A stretch of DNA of 64,000 nt, taken from assembly GCA_001600355.1 (NCBI GenBank), contig BCJU01000002.1:2728001-2792000 (forward strand), read 5' to 3'. Position numbers and translations under genes: made by a program. The stretch's first letter is position 1; every line of letters begins with the position of its first letter. Positions 50,301 through 60,214 of this stretch are shown piece after piece. The notes beneath the pieces were generated by a model. The model saw only the letters and a program-made list of their open reading frames with translations. It was not told the DNA's origin and did no database searches. This DNA comes from Meira nashicola (lineage: Eukaryota; Basidiomycota; Exobasidiomycetes; Exobasidiales; Brachybasidiaceae).

Positions 50301-52138
50301 ACGAAGCGGCTTTTCTATTTTGTAGATTGGCAGTCTTACACTTTCGACGTGCGAGATATCTACCACACGTTGCACGCTTTGCAGCTTTGGCTCTATCGTA
50401 TGCAGATTCAGCCGGCGTAAATGAACGGAAATACAAGGTTAGAGAACTTCATTTGGCTCTCTTTCGTAGTCATATCGAAATGGAAGCATTTGCCGATGCA
50501 TACTTTTATTTATTGGCTATTCCTTTAGATGATTTACGACGAGAGAGTTTGCGCACATTAATATCCATCATGTGCGAGCACGGACGAGTGGAAGAATTGT
50601 TATCATTCAATTTTGCTGGGCTACAAGCAGAAGTAGAGAGAACTTTGAGTTTCAAAGCAAGAAATTCAGATCCTTTGCATGAGGGTATCAATTATTATCA
50701 TATCCTTTATGCTTTCCATGTACGAAGAGGTGATTTAAAGAGCGCAGGTGCAACGATGTGGCAAATGGGCGTACGGATAAGAGATATGTATCGCAGAAAA
50801 GTCGTTCAGGCAAGAAGGGCTCAATACAGTGCTGGTCTCTTATCAGCAAATTATGACGAGGATGAACAGAAACAATTGCAAGGATATGCTATTTTAGAAG
50901 CAGAGTGTTATTTAGCAAGTATAAACGCTTTGAGTTTAATAAATGAAGACAATGCATGGTTTGCTCACGAAGTATCAGAAGGCGAAGATGATATTTTGAC
51001 AAAGATAGAATCGGCAAGGTTAACATCATTCTTACCGTCTTCATCTTTCCAATCCAAAACGAGAGAGATTCGCATTGTACATGTTCGGGATGTACGAAAT
51101 CGATATAGACTCTTATTGGCGCAATTGGAGCTTGTAGCTTTATATCCTGACGAAGCCATTGCAATCATGACATCAAATGCAAATGATGCTACAAGTGCGG
51201 TGGAATTATTTGTTCGAGATCAAGATTTCGAACGTGCTTTGATGCTTGCTCGAAGTGCCAAAGTGGATAGGACGCAAATCTATGTTGCATTAACAGATCG
51301 TTGTTTAGAATTAGCGCGATGGGATGAGGAGAGAGAAAAACGTAATAAAGCTTTACGTAATGGAGAAGATGAACATCCTTTGATGCGTGCCTTGTTCGAT
51401 GATCAGGATATGACAGATTTCAGCTTGGCGAACCTTGGACGTGAGAATGCAGAATTATTCTACGAAGAAAAGAGTGCCCCTTCTGCGCGATTCTTGGAAC
51501 GAAGTGATCGATGCGTATCCTGGAAAGGATCTTCAAGTCAACGTGCTTGGCGCTACCTTCGCCTTTGGCTCAATATGGAAAATGATGATGGTAACGATCA
51601 ATTCTCGAAGGAGCGATATTACATTCAAGTTTTACGTCGAATTTTAGAAAGACAATGTTGGCAATTGACACCTACATGGTTATTAGAATGGCTACGCGAG
51701 AATGAAGCGAACAAATTCATTCGCACTTTGCTTGATCATGATTATATTAGTGTCGCTTTAGAAGAATCTCGTCAATTAATCAAACGTTCAACAGAATACG
51801 TTTCAACTTCCTCCAAACGACGAAAGACGGGTGAACCAATCGCTTCTCGAACATATTTGCCGTATTTGCTATTTGACGAATTGCTCAAACGTGGCGAAGA
51901 ATCTCCAACAACGAACCCAACAAACACTTCGCTTTTGGACCAAAGAGAAAATGCAAAACTATTACGCGAGAGTATAGAAGCACACAAAGAAGAATTGAAA
52001 CGTATTGAATCTAGCATTCGAAGAAATTTAGACGAAGATGAAATTCGTCAGCGTAAATTGACAGCTGCTGCATTAAGCCAGCAAGATGCACGCAATACAA
52101 GCGCAAGCAATGAGCAAGATGCACAAATGACAGATTGA
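47375..52138 (+). CDS. NUP120: Nuclear pore protein, Nup120/Nup160 family
   Basis: Intronless gene for 1587 aa. Nup120/Nup160 is a long arm of the Y-complex (Nup84/Nup107 complex) of the nuclear pore scaffold. The N-terminal ~480 residues look like a beta-propeller, with the family block SWSSILGFTISQDRRMRVWD (WD-like blade). The remainder is an alpha-helical stack; the block FHVRRGDLKSAGATMWQMGVR followed by CYLASINALSLI is typical of Nup160. Its length is close to that of animal Nup160. The frame is open upstream to a GTG, but the ATG at 47375 (CATCATGGC) is the first usable start. The C-terminal ~70 residues are charged and end in Gln/Asp/Ser-rich sequence. Confidence 0.87.
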   Translation: MADINGSSMRLVSAPLEVLAVQEEDGIPLHLIASNHPSLEEGYDQIALSTSCYTRQNFVLITTPFASSSTLELRTFHLHSSAVNAAPHHIQFPAPILPGIRLITAEDESVLLQACTSTGYAYRIHIPLNLLHSVDDIPTRWMIEQRLSNVSTDVRTVARDGILSMTHCSIDGQIMLISCSDGRMIKLAWESSDKSDGSANGSWHESVLRPSTFFGRLFGRGGSSNITPHISSIATYARSTSWSSILGFTISQDRRMRVWDLGSDACIRTIELPQGSSPETDLTIGGADTEDESRESSPVPFHRPAFIRTVSVSQNDGSSPYALYVLVSVPASGATSSFLACYGIQLSEISSSSSRHYNGSVGDIDLLWQRRFDHDVSNSDVELRDMIIIPLEDHWDIWCVWDAAGRTIVKKLPIHGASSSSTGGEKWVSVNLPISYSSLFGAQLDDDLNDLDPADLGPFFIQRIVEPGRFSVSSLDEATKAYEKALLSRRVDPTQLPTTSSIQSNIREHILGLVGCTVQLRQDESTGAPMYDEYFAELKREWIIFISLLRQADSNERWPISFAGERNDALGSFYTPFVSSRGWLSLPVEEDEACSLLRRGYSGDQDDQFEDEDQSKNLIEFGLHLKSNIQSHALRQFETVLDETLSTQPSRVIEDVADALWTTHLVDALSVDEDDLKEGFASIESDFSGTVSGILSILQSTPPKSKTQGMSISYENTGLFTAFASDALTQIISDKLALAKVLMFVVLSAHAGFFDHEEKTYTDASVSELVRQVVIAYHKLSALDLAAHIDGVAEVTFNEPKLEEDPNDADQVAKKIGQLQFSSQKEEIALHSDAAASNLVHRALLRGFIPNLVQENDSWFNSITQYASTALQSLIFSNDDSDVIEASTSFVNFANQSLVSGHPLAAIELMKKFPPSSAGQFILGRSLLALGDAADAATAFERVLPVFDHWSDEQSSLASGLYDILPANIRDAETANEAAFLFCRLAVLHFRRARYLPHVARFAALALSYADSAGVNERKYKVRELHLALFRSHIEMEAFADAYFYLLAIPLDDLRRESLRTLISIMCEHGRVEELLSFNFAGLQAEVERTLSFKARNSDPLHEGINYYHILYAFHVRRGDLKSAGATMWQMGVRIRDMYRRKVVQARRAQYSAGLLSANYDEDEQKQLQGYAILEAECYLASINALSLINEDNAWFAHEVSEGEDDILTKIESARLTSFLPSSSFQSKTREIRIVHVRDVRNRYRLLLAQLELVALYPDEAIAIMTSNANDATSAVELFVRDQDFERALMLARSAKVDRTQIYVALTDRCLELARWDEEREKRNKALRNGEDEHPLMRALFDDQDMTDFSLANLGRENAELFYEEKSAPSARFLERSDRCVSWKGSSSQRAWRYLRLWLNMENDDGNDQFSKERYYIQVLRRILERQCWQLTPTWLLEWLRENEANKFIRTLLDHDYISVALEESRQLIKRSTEYVSTSSKRRKTGEPIASRTYLPYLLFDELLKRGEESPTTNPTNTSLLDQRENAKLLRESIEAHKEELKRIESSIRRNLDEDEIRQRKLTAAALSQQDARNTSASNEQDAQMTD

Positions 52139-52425
52139 AGAAAATGTACATGTACAATTTTGCTTCTAGTGTAATTTTCACCCTTGTACAGAAATACCCG
52201 ATGTTTCAAAACAAAATAAAAACGATAGCATTTCATTTATAGTCCGTTGTGTTGAGAGCATGTTATGAGATACAAAAAAGAGAATCACTGAGAGGATATA
52301 GTAGATACAGCAAAAGAAATAGGGGGACCGTGAAGGTTTTTGTGACAAAGAGAAGCATCTACGAAGACGGAGGGAATATTTGACAATTTACATTTTTGTT
52401 TTAAATCATGTTCCATGAGGTCTAT

Positions 52426-55400
52426 TTATTTTTGTGTTGTGTCTTTGTTTCCATCATCGGTAGACACATCGATAGGAGGCAACCAGAACCTTTCTTCGCC
52501 AGGTTCATTGATTGTATGACCTGCACTACTGGGAGCTCTTTGCATATCAGCTCCCAGTATGCCTAAATGACTTTCATAAAAGTCCGAAGGTGCCATATTT
52601 GAAGTCGTTTGACCTAAATGAGGTGGTGTAACTTGTGCATCCCTATAGAAATCCGAAGCTTCTCTTTCCATTGGCATGTCATGTTTGGGTAATAAGCTTT
52701 GTTCTTGTTCGTTTTGCGTTTCGGCTTTTTGTGAAGCTGCATCGCTCAAACGTTGGGCAACAGGAGTTCGTTGTGCTGGTCTCGCTTTTCGTACAACTTC
52801 AAAACCTTTTTGTGGAGATTCTGTTTCTTCTTTTGTTCGAACAGGCGCACGACCTTCAAGTGTTGCTGTAGCTGTTCCTCCATGAGCACCTCCGAATAAG
52901 GATTGAATAGCAGCTGAAATCTTTACTGCACCCATCCAAGGTGCACGATTTTGTGCTGCCGTTCTAGAATTCCAAGTTCCTCCTTCTTCTTCTTCACTCC
53001 AATCGTCATCGCTATCGTCTGAGTCAAATGCACCTCTGCGGTTAGGGTTCATCTTCCTTCTCCAACCAGTGAAAGGTCCCTTCTTGGCTACTTTGTTATT
53101 CAATCCTCCATTTCCAGCTTGTGGTAAACCGGCAAGTGAATGTCTTGCAGAATAAGCAGCAGCTTGAGTACTACTCATCTCATGCGTTGATATCCTATTG
53201 GCTCTTTGAGCAGATGGGTTGATTGGATGATTTGGTGAAGGGAAAGGTCTATTAGACGGCATTCTCCTTTGATTGTTTGCCCATTCACCATAAATTCCCG
53301 ATGCGCTTTGTGGCCTTGGCAGTCTTCCTTGTACGGCTTGTGGTTGAGATGTTGTTTTAGGTGTATAAGGATTGCCATCCGAAGCACGATCTCCTCTTAC
53401 CCGAACGAAAGCAGGATTATTTCTTTGATCGCCACTTGCACTCAAAGGAGGCATAGCAGCCATGATTGAACCTGTATCATCTTGTTCAAAATGTCTACTT
53501 TGAATGGGAGAATAAGGAGTCATTCTTCCAGTACCGCTTGGAGACATTTTGCCAAAATAATCAAGATCAGATGCAACAGATCTCGGTCGCTTTCCCTGAC
53601 CGTGATCCAAATATTCTACATAGCTCCATCGATTATCTGTCATAGAAGTAGGACCGGCTTTGTCCAGCATTGCCATAGTTGATGAGCTACCCATACTGGT
53701 ATTTCTAGAATGAATCGAAGGTCTGATCGGATGTTGTGGTCTGCTATTTTGTCCTGTTTTTCGAAGTTGCAAGGGTAAAGCGCCTTTTTTATGTTTCAAC
53801 TTTCGTCTTTTGATCTTCCTTATTGCTCCTCCTAATCCAGCTGTTCTTCCTGATAAACGTTCATCAAATCGAACTCGCCAAATTGAGCGAACAAAGGCTT
53901 CTACTAATTTAATGAAAAGGACTAAAGTTGCTCCGGCAAAAAAGATTGCTTGGATCAACAATAAGACGTATGTAAGCCATCCGCGTGCTTGATTGCTAAA
54001 TCCAACTAAAGAAGTCAACAATAGTACCAGCACAGCCGAAACTATTCTCAAAACGCCAGTCATGAAATTTAATGGACCCATCATTGCTCCTTCTCCCCAA
54101 GGTAACCAAAGACTTGAAGCCAATGCAGCAATTACCTCGATCACCATAATGACAATTGCTTGTGCAGATCCACTTTTTTGTCCAACGCCTACAACGATAC
54201 CTAGAGCAAGACTATGTACGAACGAGACGCCATAAAATAGTTGACTACCTGGAGCGTACATGTGATAGACTGGACCTAATGCCAATAAGGTATTATTATC
54301 TTCATATAACTTTTCCGTTGAAGTTCGAGCTATTCTTCTAATCAAATAAATTGGAGTCAGAACGCTAAACACAGCAAAAGATAAAGCCGATAGAGCGATT
54401 GAAACAGTTGAATGGTCTTCCGAATGCGCAAATTGATAAGTACTGACGATTGTGATTGGCAGATGGAAAAGAACTAAAGCACGAATAAGATTTCCGTGCA
54501 GAGCGACTGAATGATGACCGATCTTTGCCCGACCTAATCGACCGCTTGGTGATTCATTTTCTCCAAAAAGAGGATGAGTGCTCATGTCTATTTGGTGTCT
54601 CGGATTAGCCTTTATATCAGAAATACTTTGTCTTGGACTTGTTTGTACTATTTCACCGCTCGCTTCTTCTTGCCTTCGAGTTCTACGGTGCTTCATCTCG
54701 AAAAATGCGTCAATTAACCAAGCCAATAAAGAAACAGCAATGACAACAGCAACCAACGCTAGCCAAATCGTCAAACATGTTCCAAAGAAAGAAGAAGCTT
54801 GTAGTCCAACTGCTGAAGCGAATCTCTCCATTCCAGTGGAAGAAGTGCCTAAATTGAGTAAACCATTCTTTTGCTGGCTGTTCATAAATAGCGGAGAAGA
54901 AGAATTTTGCATTTGCGTGCCAACATCACCTTCCGGCAAGAATGTGTTTGTGCTTAGAATATCGTGACTTTCCCGTTCCTTCTCAACGATTGTGACATTT
55001 CCCAGCAAAGAAGACCACGCCAATTGTCTAGCAAAAGGGTAAACGAAATCAGGCCATTGAACGTGACACATGATCAAAGCAACAAGGAATTGCAAGTGCA
55101 ATAAAATATCCCAGCATCCTGGCGTTACAAATCGCAATAGAGCAGGACTTCTGATCATTTCTCGACCAGCCAAAGCTGACAAAATCATCGGACGTAACTT
55201 ATCACGAACGAATGTCGGCGGACCACCTTCTCGAGCACGATTTTTGTAAGCCATTCTTTGCGCTGTTTCAGCCGTTGTGATTGCTGCAATTGTAGCAAGA
55301 CAAAAGAAAGCACAGAATAATGCAACGGGAAGCCATAGTACTAATTTCCAATACCAACTATCAGGATTGTATGGCGATGCTTGTACTTCAATGCAAGTTA

Positions 55401-56214
55401 AAGTTCTTGCAGGATTAGAATGATCCAGCAGGCGAACTTGAGTCCACAGTGTTCCAGCTTCGTATGAACTATTGAGTGGTATATCTACACCAAAAGCTAC
55501 CGGACCAGGTCCAAATTGACAGCTTGCCGGGTTAACATTTGGATTCAAAGTGTCATTATTTGCCGGATAAATGCGATCACAAAGGAATGTATAATTGTCA
55601 AAGACTGGAAAGGTTAAGAATCGACTGCTTACTCCTGCTGCACTCAAAAGACCGCCTGAGAATGCATGTGTTTCATTACCAACGTTTCCCAATGCTACAA
55701 TGCGCAGATTTCCATAAGTAGCACTTCCAAATGTATTCATTCTTCCGCCATCTTGCAAGTTTGTGTCGATTTGTGTATAAACGGCAGATACATTGATTCG
55801 GAAAGGAGCGGCTGCATAGTCGATACTATCTTCATCATCGCATCCTGAGAACGTCGGACCAGACCATTGAGGGTATGTATTCTGAGAAGCAACTTTTTTG
55901 CTTGGTAAATTCAGCAAATAAGGCACCCTTTGTGTAGAGAATGAAATGGGAGAAATATCTGTAGACGTTGGTTCTGCAACTGCTACTCCTGCTCCTGATA
56001 TTGTTGTTGTTTGCGTAGCTCCGCCTACTGTAAGTGTTGATGTGACAGTCCGGTCACCATTTGAGGCAGCGGCGGCAGTTGCATCTGGTCGATTGAGAGA
56101 TGCATTTGTTTGACTTTGTGCAGTAGAGAATGCAGTCCAGAAGGAAAGAGTGAGTATGTAGAATGCAATGAGGTGAACATAGCTTCTACTTGAATCTTTT
56201 CGAAGTAACTGCAT
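52426..56214 (-). CDS. TRP-like / Flc family integral membrane protein
   Basis: Protein of 1262 aa. It has a signal peptide (about 1-33) and a lumenal domain (about 90-280) with several Cys and the block FSGCDDEDSIDYAAAPFRIN, similar to the ML-like domain of fungal TRP/Flc proteins. About nine membrane helices follow between residues 285 and 765. The segment LHLQFLVALIMCHVQWPDF, then PFARQLAWSSLLG, resembles the conserved YxQF...LNxPxF...FAWS block of that family. The last ~480 residues are a cytosolic, disordered, Ser/Arg/Pro-rich tail with an acidic patch (DSDDSDDDWSEEEEGG). Flc/Pkd2-type proteins act in ER haem/FAD transport, calcium signalling and wall integrity. The assignment is by pattern only; a different basidiomycete-specific family is possible. 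Confidence 0.66.
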   Translation of the reverse strand: MQLLRKDSSRSYVHLIAFYILTLSFWTAFSTAQSQTNASLNRPDATAAAASNGDRTVTSTLTVGGATQTTTISGAGVAVAEPTSTDISPISFSTQRVPYLLNLPSKKVASQNTYPQWSGPTFSGCDDEDSIDYAAAPFRINVSAVYTQIDTNLQDGGRMNTFGSATYGNLRIVALGNVGNETHAFSGGLLSAAGVSSRFLTFPVFDNYTFLCDRIYPANNDTLNPNVNPASCQFGPGPVAFGVDIPLNSSYEAGTLWTQVRLLDHSNPARTLTCIEVQASPYNPDSWYWKLVLWLPVALFCAFFCLATIAAITTAETAQRMAYKNRAREGGPPTFVRDKLRPMILSALAGREMIRSPALLRFVTPGCWDILLHLQFLVALIMCHVQWPDFVYPFARQLAWSSLLGNVTIVEKERESHDILSTNTFLPEGDVGTQMQNSSSPLFMNSQQKNGLLNLGTSSTGMERFASAVGLQASSFFGTCLTIWLALVAVVIAVSLLAWLIDAFFEMKHRRTRRQEEASGEIVQTSPRQSISDIKANPRHQIDMSTHPLFGENESPSGRLGRAKIGHHSVALHGNLIRALVLFHLPITIVSTYQFAHSEDHSTVSIALSALSFAVFSVLTPIYLIRRIARTSTEKLYEDNNTLLALGPVYHMYAPGSQLFYGVSFVHSLALGIVVGVGQKSGSAQAIVIMVIEVIAALASSLWLPWGEGAMMGPLNFMTGVLRIVSAVLVLLLTSLVGFSNQARGWLTYVLLLIQAIFFAGATLVLFIKLVEAFVRSIWRVRFDERLSGRTAGLGGAIRKIKRRKLKHKKGALPLQLRKTGQNSRPQHPIRPSIHSRNTSMGSSSTMAMLDKAGPTSMTDNRWSYVEYLDHGQGKRPRSVASDLDYFGKMSPSGTGRMTPYSPIQSRHFEQDDTGSIMAAMPPLSASGDQRNNPAFVRVRGDRASDGNPYTPKTTSQPQAVQGRLPRPQSASGIYGEWANNQRRMPSNRPFPSPNHPINPSAQRANRISTHEMSSTQAAAYSARHSLAGLPQAGNGGLNNKVAKKGPFTGWRRKMNPNRRGAFDSDDSDDDWSEEEEGGTWNSRTAAQNRAPWMGAVKISAAIQSLFGGAHGGTATATLEGRAPVRTKEETESPQKGFEVVRKARPAQRTPVAQRLSDAASQKAETQNEQEQSLLPKHDMPMEREASDFYRDAQVTPPHLGQTTSNMAPSDFYESHLGILGADMQRAPSSAGHTINEPGEERFWLPPIDVSTDDGNKDTTQK

Positions 56215-58081
56215 ATTGTTGGTGATTTACTGAAAAAGGTTGAGAGATCAAGCTCTGAATAAATTTTTATAGGATACCGGATCTTGCGCTTCTGGCTTTG
56301 CTTGCGAGCGGTTGTTCTATTTAGACGCACATGATCCTTTGCTCTTTCGGGGACGATGATGGAAGATTTTTTATGCGTATGTTTGATCGACAAGGAAGCG
56401 ATTAATTCGCGGATCCAAAAAACTTTACCCGAATGCGTAGATGAATATTACTTGATTTTGGCGGGCAAACAATAATTAGAAGTTGCCAAGATAAAAAAAA
56501 AATCCACAGATGAACGCCGAAGTGGCTTTCGTTCAAGCTTCTGATAGAATCTTTTGATTAATTTCTAATCGTAACCCCTGTCAAAAAATTGGTCGTTATA
56601 AGTCCGTACTATCCTTATGACGGTTAGAAAAAGACTTTGTCAAATAATTAAACATCAGGAAGGTTTGGATCCGAAATTTGCTGAAATCAGTTCATGTCTG
56701 CCCCTTCCTTTGATTTTTCACTAAGCATCGGCAAACCGAGGACAAGCTTGTACATATGCATACGTACCTCAACAATTTATTTTTATTTGCATTTAACGCG
56801 TAGCCAGGGTTTAAGAATCAAGGGCTGTGCTTTTTTCAACAAAAATTCGCCGAAAAGGGAGAAGGGGGACTAGACTACATACATAAGCCCGTTAAAACAA
56901 AGGTACAAAATCGAGCCTTTGTGCCTTAAGAAGGATGTGGTAACAGCTTATTGACTAAATAGATCATTGCATTGGGTGGAGATGGATTTCAGTTTTTCCC
57001 ACGCATGAAAATTATTACGTGTTTGTCAACACTGTTTTGAAAAACAAATGATTGTGAGTTGTGATAGTGGAGAGCGCCTTTCATGAATAATTTATGCGCG
57101 GCTTAAGATGATAAACATATCTTCACTCTTGCTAAGCAATAGTCTGCATGATCCTGATTATGTACTATGTATAGACTAAGCTCTGGTAAGGGTAAACTTC
57201 ATTTGTACTATAAAAGTGCGGAGCCGAGAACAGAAGAAAGTTCCTTTCTGATAAATGAATCTTAGGCACCTTAATTTGCTTATACGCCTCATTCTGATCC
57301 GATACATTACCATTTAGACATAATTCAGAAAAATACGACGCTTGAATGGGGTTTGATTTAAGTGGCTTTCTTTGACTTTTGAATGCTATTCATGTGATCA
57401 AACGCCAAAATGCATATCCGACAGTATCATCAAGTGATGTACCCGCCTGCTTAATACAATTGTATGTAGACTAGTAGGTGAAAATTGGAAGATAAAGTTT
57501 AGGGGAAGGAAGCCTAGACCATTAAATGCGTGGAGAAGACAGCCTTTATGCACTGTGCACACACTAAATTAACAAACAAACAACATTAGGGCAAAAGGAA
57601 AGAGGCCAGCCAAATCTCGAAAACTAAAAAAAAAAACGCGTTCATAGCACACGGCAGGGAAGCGCTGCGCTACAATCAGTGCCTAATCTGACTTTGACTA
57701 CTAGTGTTACATTTTTATAGAGAAATGACATTAAGAAGGTGGCTGATTGCTTCCTTCATTTTCATCTTGCCTTGAAGAGGAATAGGTACAGATTGACGTA
57801 CATCGTCGATCATCTTCTAGGACGGATTGTATGAACAGACGGATGTACAACTTAGTCCAGTAGATCGACTCCTTCCTCTAGAATTATTGAAAGCGATTCA
57901 AAGACAAAAAGCTCGGTCAAGGAATGAATAAGATTAGACAAAAACGGCGACAAACAATTCACAATCTCACCAAAATTCTGTATTGGCAAAATTAAAACAG
58001 AATATTCTGTTTCAACTTTACGAAATCTTTCAACGATCATTACGACACCGTTTACGATTCATTTACGCACATCTCTCTACC
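56215..58081. other. Largest gene-free stretch, 1.87 kb, divergent
   Basis: No supportable coding sequence, tRNA, rRNA or snRNA is seen on either strand. Both neighbours read outward. Points of note are ACGCGT at 56796-56801 and 57636-57641, and a consensus-like TATAAAAG at 57209-57216, about 870 bp before the next ATG. The size is several times that of other intergenic regions here, so an unannotated RNA, a long leader with introns or a large promoter is possible. Confidence 0.45.
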
Positions 58082-59839
58082 ATGGCCACAGCTACTTTTC
58101 CTAATACCACACAATATCACTCAGTCAATCAAGATTCAATGCCGAGCGAATTTGGAGGGATGAACATCGCAAATGGATCACATCCGAATAATTGGGATGA
58201 AGAGGTTGTGCCTGCTCTTAAAAAGCGATTAGAGGCTGATAGGGTGGATCTAGATCGAAGGATAAGCGCAACAGATTTCAATCATGCACGTCTACAATCC
58301 ACCAAACCTCGACCGATACCCAGACGAAATGCAAATGATGAGATACTACAAGATGGACTAGGAGATGATGAATTAATTCCATCTGAATGGGCTACAGGAT
58401 CCAAAGCTCGCTTTTTAACCGCAAATCGAGATAATAATACTGCTTACACAATTTCACGTTCTGCTAGCGATCAATACACATTCGATGGATCGCAAGCAGA
58501 ATATCACAACTATCATGATTCTCCTCCTTTACAGGATGGTACTAATTCTGGAACAGATATGGTTGCAAATGCTAGGGAAAGGGCTCGAAAGCTAGCACGC
58601 GAAAGACAAAGAGCGGGAACAGATTTTCAAGGACAAGAAGCGCAAATGGAAGCAGGGAGTGCAGAAAAAGGAAGAGGACTGTTGCAAGTTGATGAAAATT
58701 TGATGAGAACCAAATCAACCCCTGGCTTGGGAGAAAGATACAATCAAGAAGCAAGTGAATCTAGATATACGACAGGCAATTCAAACAAAGGACCAACCAG
58801 CAGAAGTCATTCACCAAGCGATGGAAGACGTACGCCTAGCAGCAAAATTCCATTACCGATCTCTGGAAGTATGAGTAGGGTAGCCAATAGTCCACGCAGT
58901 GTTCGTGGAAAGCAAGGAACAATGTACTCAACTGAAACGATGGGAGAAGGAGAATTTGGTTACATGGATCAAGGAGCTTACAATGAATCACCTAAACCGG
59001 ATGATTATCAAAAGCAACCTTTGGGTGATATTAGTAATCAATCTGCTCAAAGTACTCCAGCAAAAAAGAAGCAAAAGGCAAATTCGGTCACTCGAAGAGC
59101 TCCAAGCGGAAAAAAGATACAAAATAGTCCACCAACACAAGATGTTTTGGATGAATTTGGACCTTTAGGAGGAACACCACGCAGAACGATGGACACTTCT
59201 ACAGGTGAATTCGGAGATACTTCAAGAGCATCTTCCAATCCGTGGGATGAAGAGCTTTTGCCGACTGTAAAGCGAAGATTGGCACAAGAAGCCATGCGAA
59301 ACGATCCAAGGTTGAGTAAAGTTGATGGATTGGTGGATGCTTGGGATAGGAATGGCATCCCAATTAGTACAAGGGCGATAAGTACTTCATCTACTCGTAC
59401 GAATGGTTTGAGACAGGCGGTAGGCGATCAGAATGTAAATGACGTGAATGGCATTCAGAACAATGAATCCGATGAAGGAGCTGATAATGATCTTAACGAG
59501 CAAACTAAAGCGAACCACACTTCAAAGAATAACAATTCACAGGAACAACGAATGAAACGTTTGACTGATCAATTGGATTTAGGCTTTCAGCCTCACAATG
59601 AAAGAGGTCAAGGCAATGAAATTGAAATGGCACAAATCAATTCGGGTCACAAAGATAGGACAAGAACGGATCAAAAGAAGAACGGTAGGCAATTCGTTCA
59701 TGATCCAACGATGCCAACTCTTACTCAATCTCAACAAATTTCGCAAACGAAAGCAAAAGCTGATAGTCAAAAGAATATCAACAAGACCGCCAAAGATGAC
59801 GAGGAAAGTGCAGGTTGCTGTCAATGTTTGATCATGTAG
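58082..59839 (+). CDS. CaaX-box protein with duplicated WDEE motif
   Basis: Protein of 585 aa; the frame extends upstream to a TTG but the ATG at 58082 has a strong context (CTACCATGGCC). I do not recognise a family. It ends GCCQCLIM: the final CLIM is a CaaX box with Met at the end, which predicts farnesylation, and two Cys just upstream (CCQC) could be palmitoylated. The rest looks disordered and is rich in Ser, Gln, Asn, Arg and Asp. A motif occurs twice: NNWDEEVVPALKKRLEADR (about residues 36-54) and NPWDEELLPTVKRRLAQE (about 385-402). A third related tryptophan lies in VDAWDRNGIPI. A membrane-tethered scaffold at the plasma membrane is a reasonable inference. Confidence 0.75.
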   Translation: MATATFPNTTQYHSVNQDSMPSEFGGMNIANGSHPNNWDEEVVPALKKRLEADRVDLDRRISATDFNHARLQSTKPRPIPRRNANDEILQDGLGDDELIPSEWATGSKARFLTANRDNNTAYTISRSASDQYTFDGSQAEYHNYHDSPPLQDGTNSGTDMVANARERARKLARERQRAGTDFQGQEAQMEAGSAEKGRGLLQVDENLMRTKSTPGLGERYNQEASESRYTTGNSNKGPTSRSHSPSDGRRTPSSKIPLPISGSMSRVANSPRSVRGKQGTMYSTETMGEGEFGYMDQGAYNESPKPDDYQKQPLGDISNQSAQSTPAKKKQKANSVTRRAPSGKKIQNSPPTQDVLDEFGPLGGTPRRTMDTSTGEFGDTSRASSNPWDEELLPTVKRRLAQEAMRNDPRLSKVDGLVDAWDRNGIPISTRAISTSSTRTNGLRQAVGDQNVNDVNGIQNNESDEGADNDLNEQTKANHTSKNNNSQEQRMKRLTDQLDLGFQPHNERGQGNEIEMAQINSGHKDRTRTDQKKNGRQFVHDPTMPTLTQSQQISQTKAKADSQKNINKTAKDDEESAGCCQCLIM

Positions 59840-60214
59840 GGTCATATGATAGTACAATGACATAATTAACAAATGACACATTATTTTATGTAAGGGTCAG
59901 TTCATCTCCTAAGACACAACAAGGAGCCGAAAGCGTGTTAAGATAAGTTGTTGATCTTACAAAATTCTCCACGGATGTGTACAAATAGAAGTGAGCTCGT
60001 ATTTTAGGTCATATGCAGCGCACATTTATAAAAAACAAAACATTCTTTTCGATGAGCAGATGGGAGGTAAGTGGTAGGTGATGCAGTCAGATTTAAGATT
60101 TATCATCAGACTTCTCTGCATGTAGGAATGTATCAATAGATTGTATAGAAATACAGTGATAGAATTAAAGGTCATGAAATAGATCGTAATCGTCGTTTGG
60201 AGTCGTAAAGAATA
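59840..60214. other. Convergent 3' intergenic region
   Basis: This 375-bp region lies between the convergent ends of the CaaX protein gene and BUB2. It holds AT-rich 3' flanks; I see no gene, RNA or repeat in it. Confidence 0.5.

Noticed and set aside
56025..56393. 122-codon minus-strand frame at the 5' end of the TRP-like gene
   Set aside because: It overlaps the signal-peptide exon in another frame and has low-complexity composition.
56215..58081. Possible tRNA or snRNA in the large gap
   Set aside because: I looked for B-box-like GGTTCGANTCC, U6 and U1/U2 5' ends and Sm sites by eye and found none.
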